Assembly (NCBI GenBank): GCA_023079485.1
Contig: CM041083.1
Span: 153,716,552 to 153,780,551 of the forward strand
Length of the DNA stretch: 64,000 bases
Origin: Archilochus colubris
Lineage: Eukaryota; Chordata; Aves; Apodiformes; Trochilidae
Direction of reading: 5' to 3'
Made by a program: the position numbers and the translations under genes. Position 1 is the stretch's first letter; each line of letters begins with the position of its first letter. Shown here piece after piece: positions 62,606 through 64,000 of this stretch. Below the pieces are notes generated by a model. The model had not been told where the DNA came from. It saw only the letters and a list, made by a program, of their open reading frames with translations, and ran no database searches.

Positions 62606-63615
62606 TGGTTTAGATTTAGGTTTTTGCCAGCTGGCAACAACTAGGCCTCTTCTCATTCACCCCCAACCCCTGTTGTGGGACAAGGACGAGAAAATACACC
62701 AAAGGCACATTAATCAAGACAAGGACTGGGAGGTTTGCATTCCCCACTTATGGTCATGTGCAAAAAACCCAGAAAGACTGGACTTGGGGAAAAAAAAAAA
62801 CTAATTAAATTTAACAGAAGAAAAAGAAAACATGCCTAGATCTTAATACATTCCCCCCACCTTTCCCTGTTTTCCAGGCCTGAATTGCTTTACTCCTGCC
62901 ACACTTTAGTGCCAAAGGGGGATGTGGAGAGGGTATTCATGGTTAGTTCATGTTTTTTCTTCCACTCCTTCCTCATCAAGGGAAGGACTCCTCACAGCCT
63001 TCTCCCACTCCAATACGCAGTCCTTTTCATGAGAGAGAGTCCTTTATGAACCCCTCTGACATGAATACTTCCTAGAAGCTCCGGTCCCTCAGGCACAGAC
63101 TGCTCCAGCACAGGCTGCACACAGGGCACTGTCTGCTTTGAGAAAAGAGTCACAACCTCTGGCACAGAGTCCTCCATGGCTACAGATCCATATCTGCCCC
63201 ACTCCATAATCCTGCGCTTCCTGCAGCTTCACCTCTGCCCACCTGTGACACTCCCTGGCAGAAGCTCCATGTCTGCCCACCATGATCCCACCAGGGACTC
63301 CTCCACCGTTCTCCTTCAGGGACTGCTACACCCTGCTCCTCCATGGGTTGCATGGCGACAGCTGCCATCTCCCAGCTTCAGGGAAATCTCTGCTCGGCAC
63401 CTTTTGCCCCTCCTTCCTCACTGACCTAGGTGTCTTTTCTCTGGCTTTTGTTTTCCCTTTCTTGAATACTTTGTTCGCAAAGGCTCAGTGAGGTTCCTGT
63501 ATCTGGTTTACCTTGGCCAGAGGCAGGGTCTGCACTGGAACTGAGGGACCTTTCAGCAGCTTCTCACAGAAGCCAACCCTGTGGCCCCTGCTTCTTCCAG
63601 AGCATCACCACACTA
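62606..63615 (-). mobile_element. ERV solo LTR, about 1010 bp, minus strand, with 5-bp TSD
   Basis: On the minus strand it starts TAGTGTGGTGATGCTCTGG, then GGCCACAGGGTTGG, TGTGAGAAGCTGCTGAAAGG, TATTCAAGAAAGGG, later GGGGAATGTATTAAG, CCAAGTCCAGTCTTTCTGGG, GCACATGACCATAAGTGGG, CTTGTCTTGATTAATG, and an end near CTAAACCA at 62606. It is the same family as 52573-53532, 59523-60645 and 35573-35850, but inverted. AGCCA flanks both ends (62601-62605 and 63616-63620), consistent with a 5-bp target-site duplication. The first base pair reads TA, probably a mutated TG. Confidence 0.8.
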
Positions 63616-64000
63616 AGCCATGACCAAGCTGAAGGAATATTTTGAGGAATTTTAGTTGTCTGCTTTCCTCAGGCATCTAAAGATTAAAGTTCCAGCCTGT
63701 ACTTAATATTTCCTTTTGGATAGTGTGTTACTGTTTCTCTGTGATATAAGAAATGTAGATTCTTATAGTCTTAGGTCTTCTGTATTTTTCTGAATGTTAG
63801 AGTGTTCAGCTACACAGCATGGTACAACAGCTTGCAATGCACCTGTTCTCTTACTGTAAGATTGTGGTGCTGATATTTCCTTCCTGCCACTCATAATAAA
63901 TCCTTTTCAACTGATACATTGATTTATATCAGTTAGGATCTGTTTAACAACTAATTTGCTTTTTGTTTGAAAAAATTTTACATGCCTTGGGGACTATTTA
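63616..64000. other. No gene recognised
   Basis: Ordinary sequence after the last LTR; no feature was seen up to the window edge. Confidence 0.5.

Overview
This window looks like vertebrate nuclear DNA from a bird. The basis is at least sixteen chicken-repeat-1 (CR1) LINE fragments, several ending in the ATTCTATG-type 8-bp tail typical of CR1, together with a set of avian-type endogenous retrovirus (ERV) long terminal repeats (LTRs) and AT-rich, CpG-poor single-copy sequence. A crocodilian or turtle is less likely because of the LTR families. Repeat and LTR class names are given from memory of these families, not from a database search.

I find no intact protein-coding gene, rRNA, tRNA, CRISPR array or bacterial-style operon. 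The longer open frames are decayed CR1 reverse transcriptase/endonuclease, one decayed ERV pol segment, simple-repeat translations, or chance frames. The only non-repeat coding hint is a 77-bp candidate exon near 9.99-10.06 kb.

Layout: 0.57-3.8 kb holds three CR1 pieces, two on the minus strand and one short inverted piece. 3.8-18.8 kb is mostly featureless AT-rich DNA with a TTA microsatellite, one probable LTR and the candidate exon. 18.8-20.4 kb is a minus-strand CR1 with a second CR1 nested inside it. 24.0-24.9 kb is an ERV pol relic fused to the tail of an LTR, followed by about 310 bp of AAAG repeat. 27.8-31.7 kb is a run of minus-strand CR1 fragments. From 34 kb onward LTRs dominate: about eleven LTR or LTR-plus-leader fragments in both orientations, mixed with CR1 copies. 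These include a 327-bp solo LTR inside a CR1 with a clean 6-bp target-site duplication (TSD), and an ERV head with a readable primer-binding site that abuts an LTR in the opposite orientation.

Nothing here works together as a pathway. The window reads as a gene-poor intergenic or long-intron region shaped by successive CR1 and ERV insertions, truncations, nested insertions and LTR recombination. I saw no convincing sign of a novel functional system. The most useful leads are structural: nested insertions that can be dated, an in-frame tandem duplication in a CR1, and the single candidate exon.
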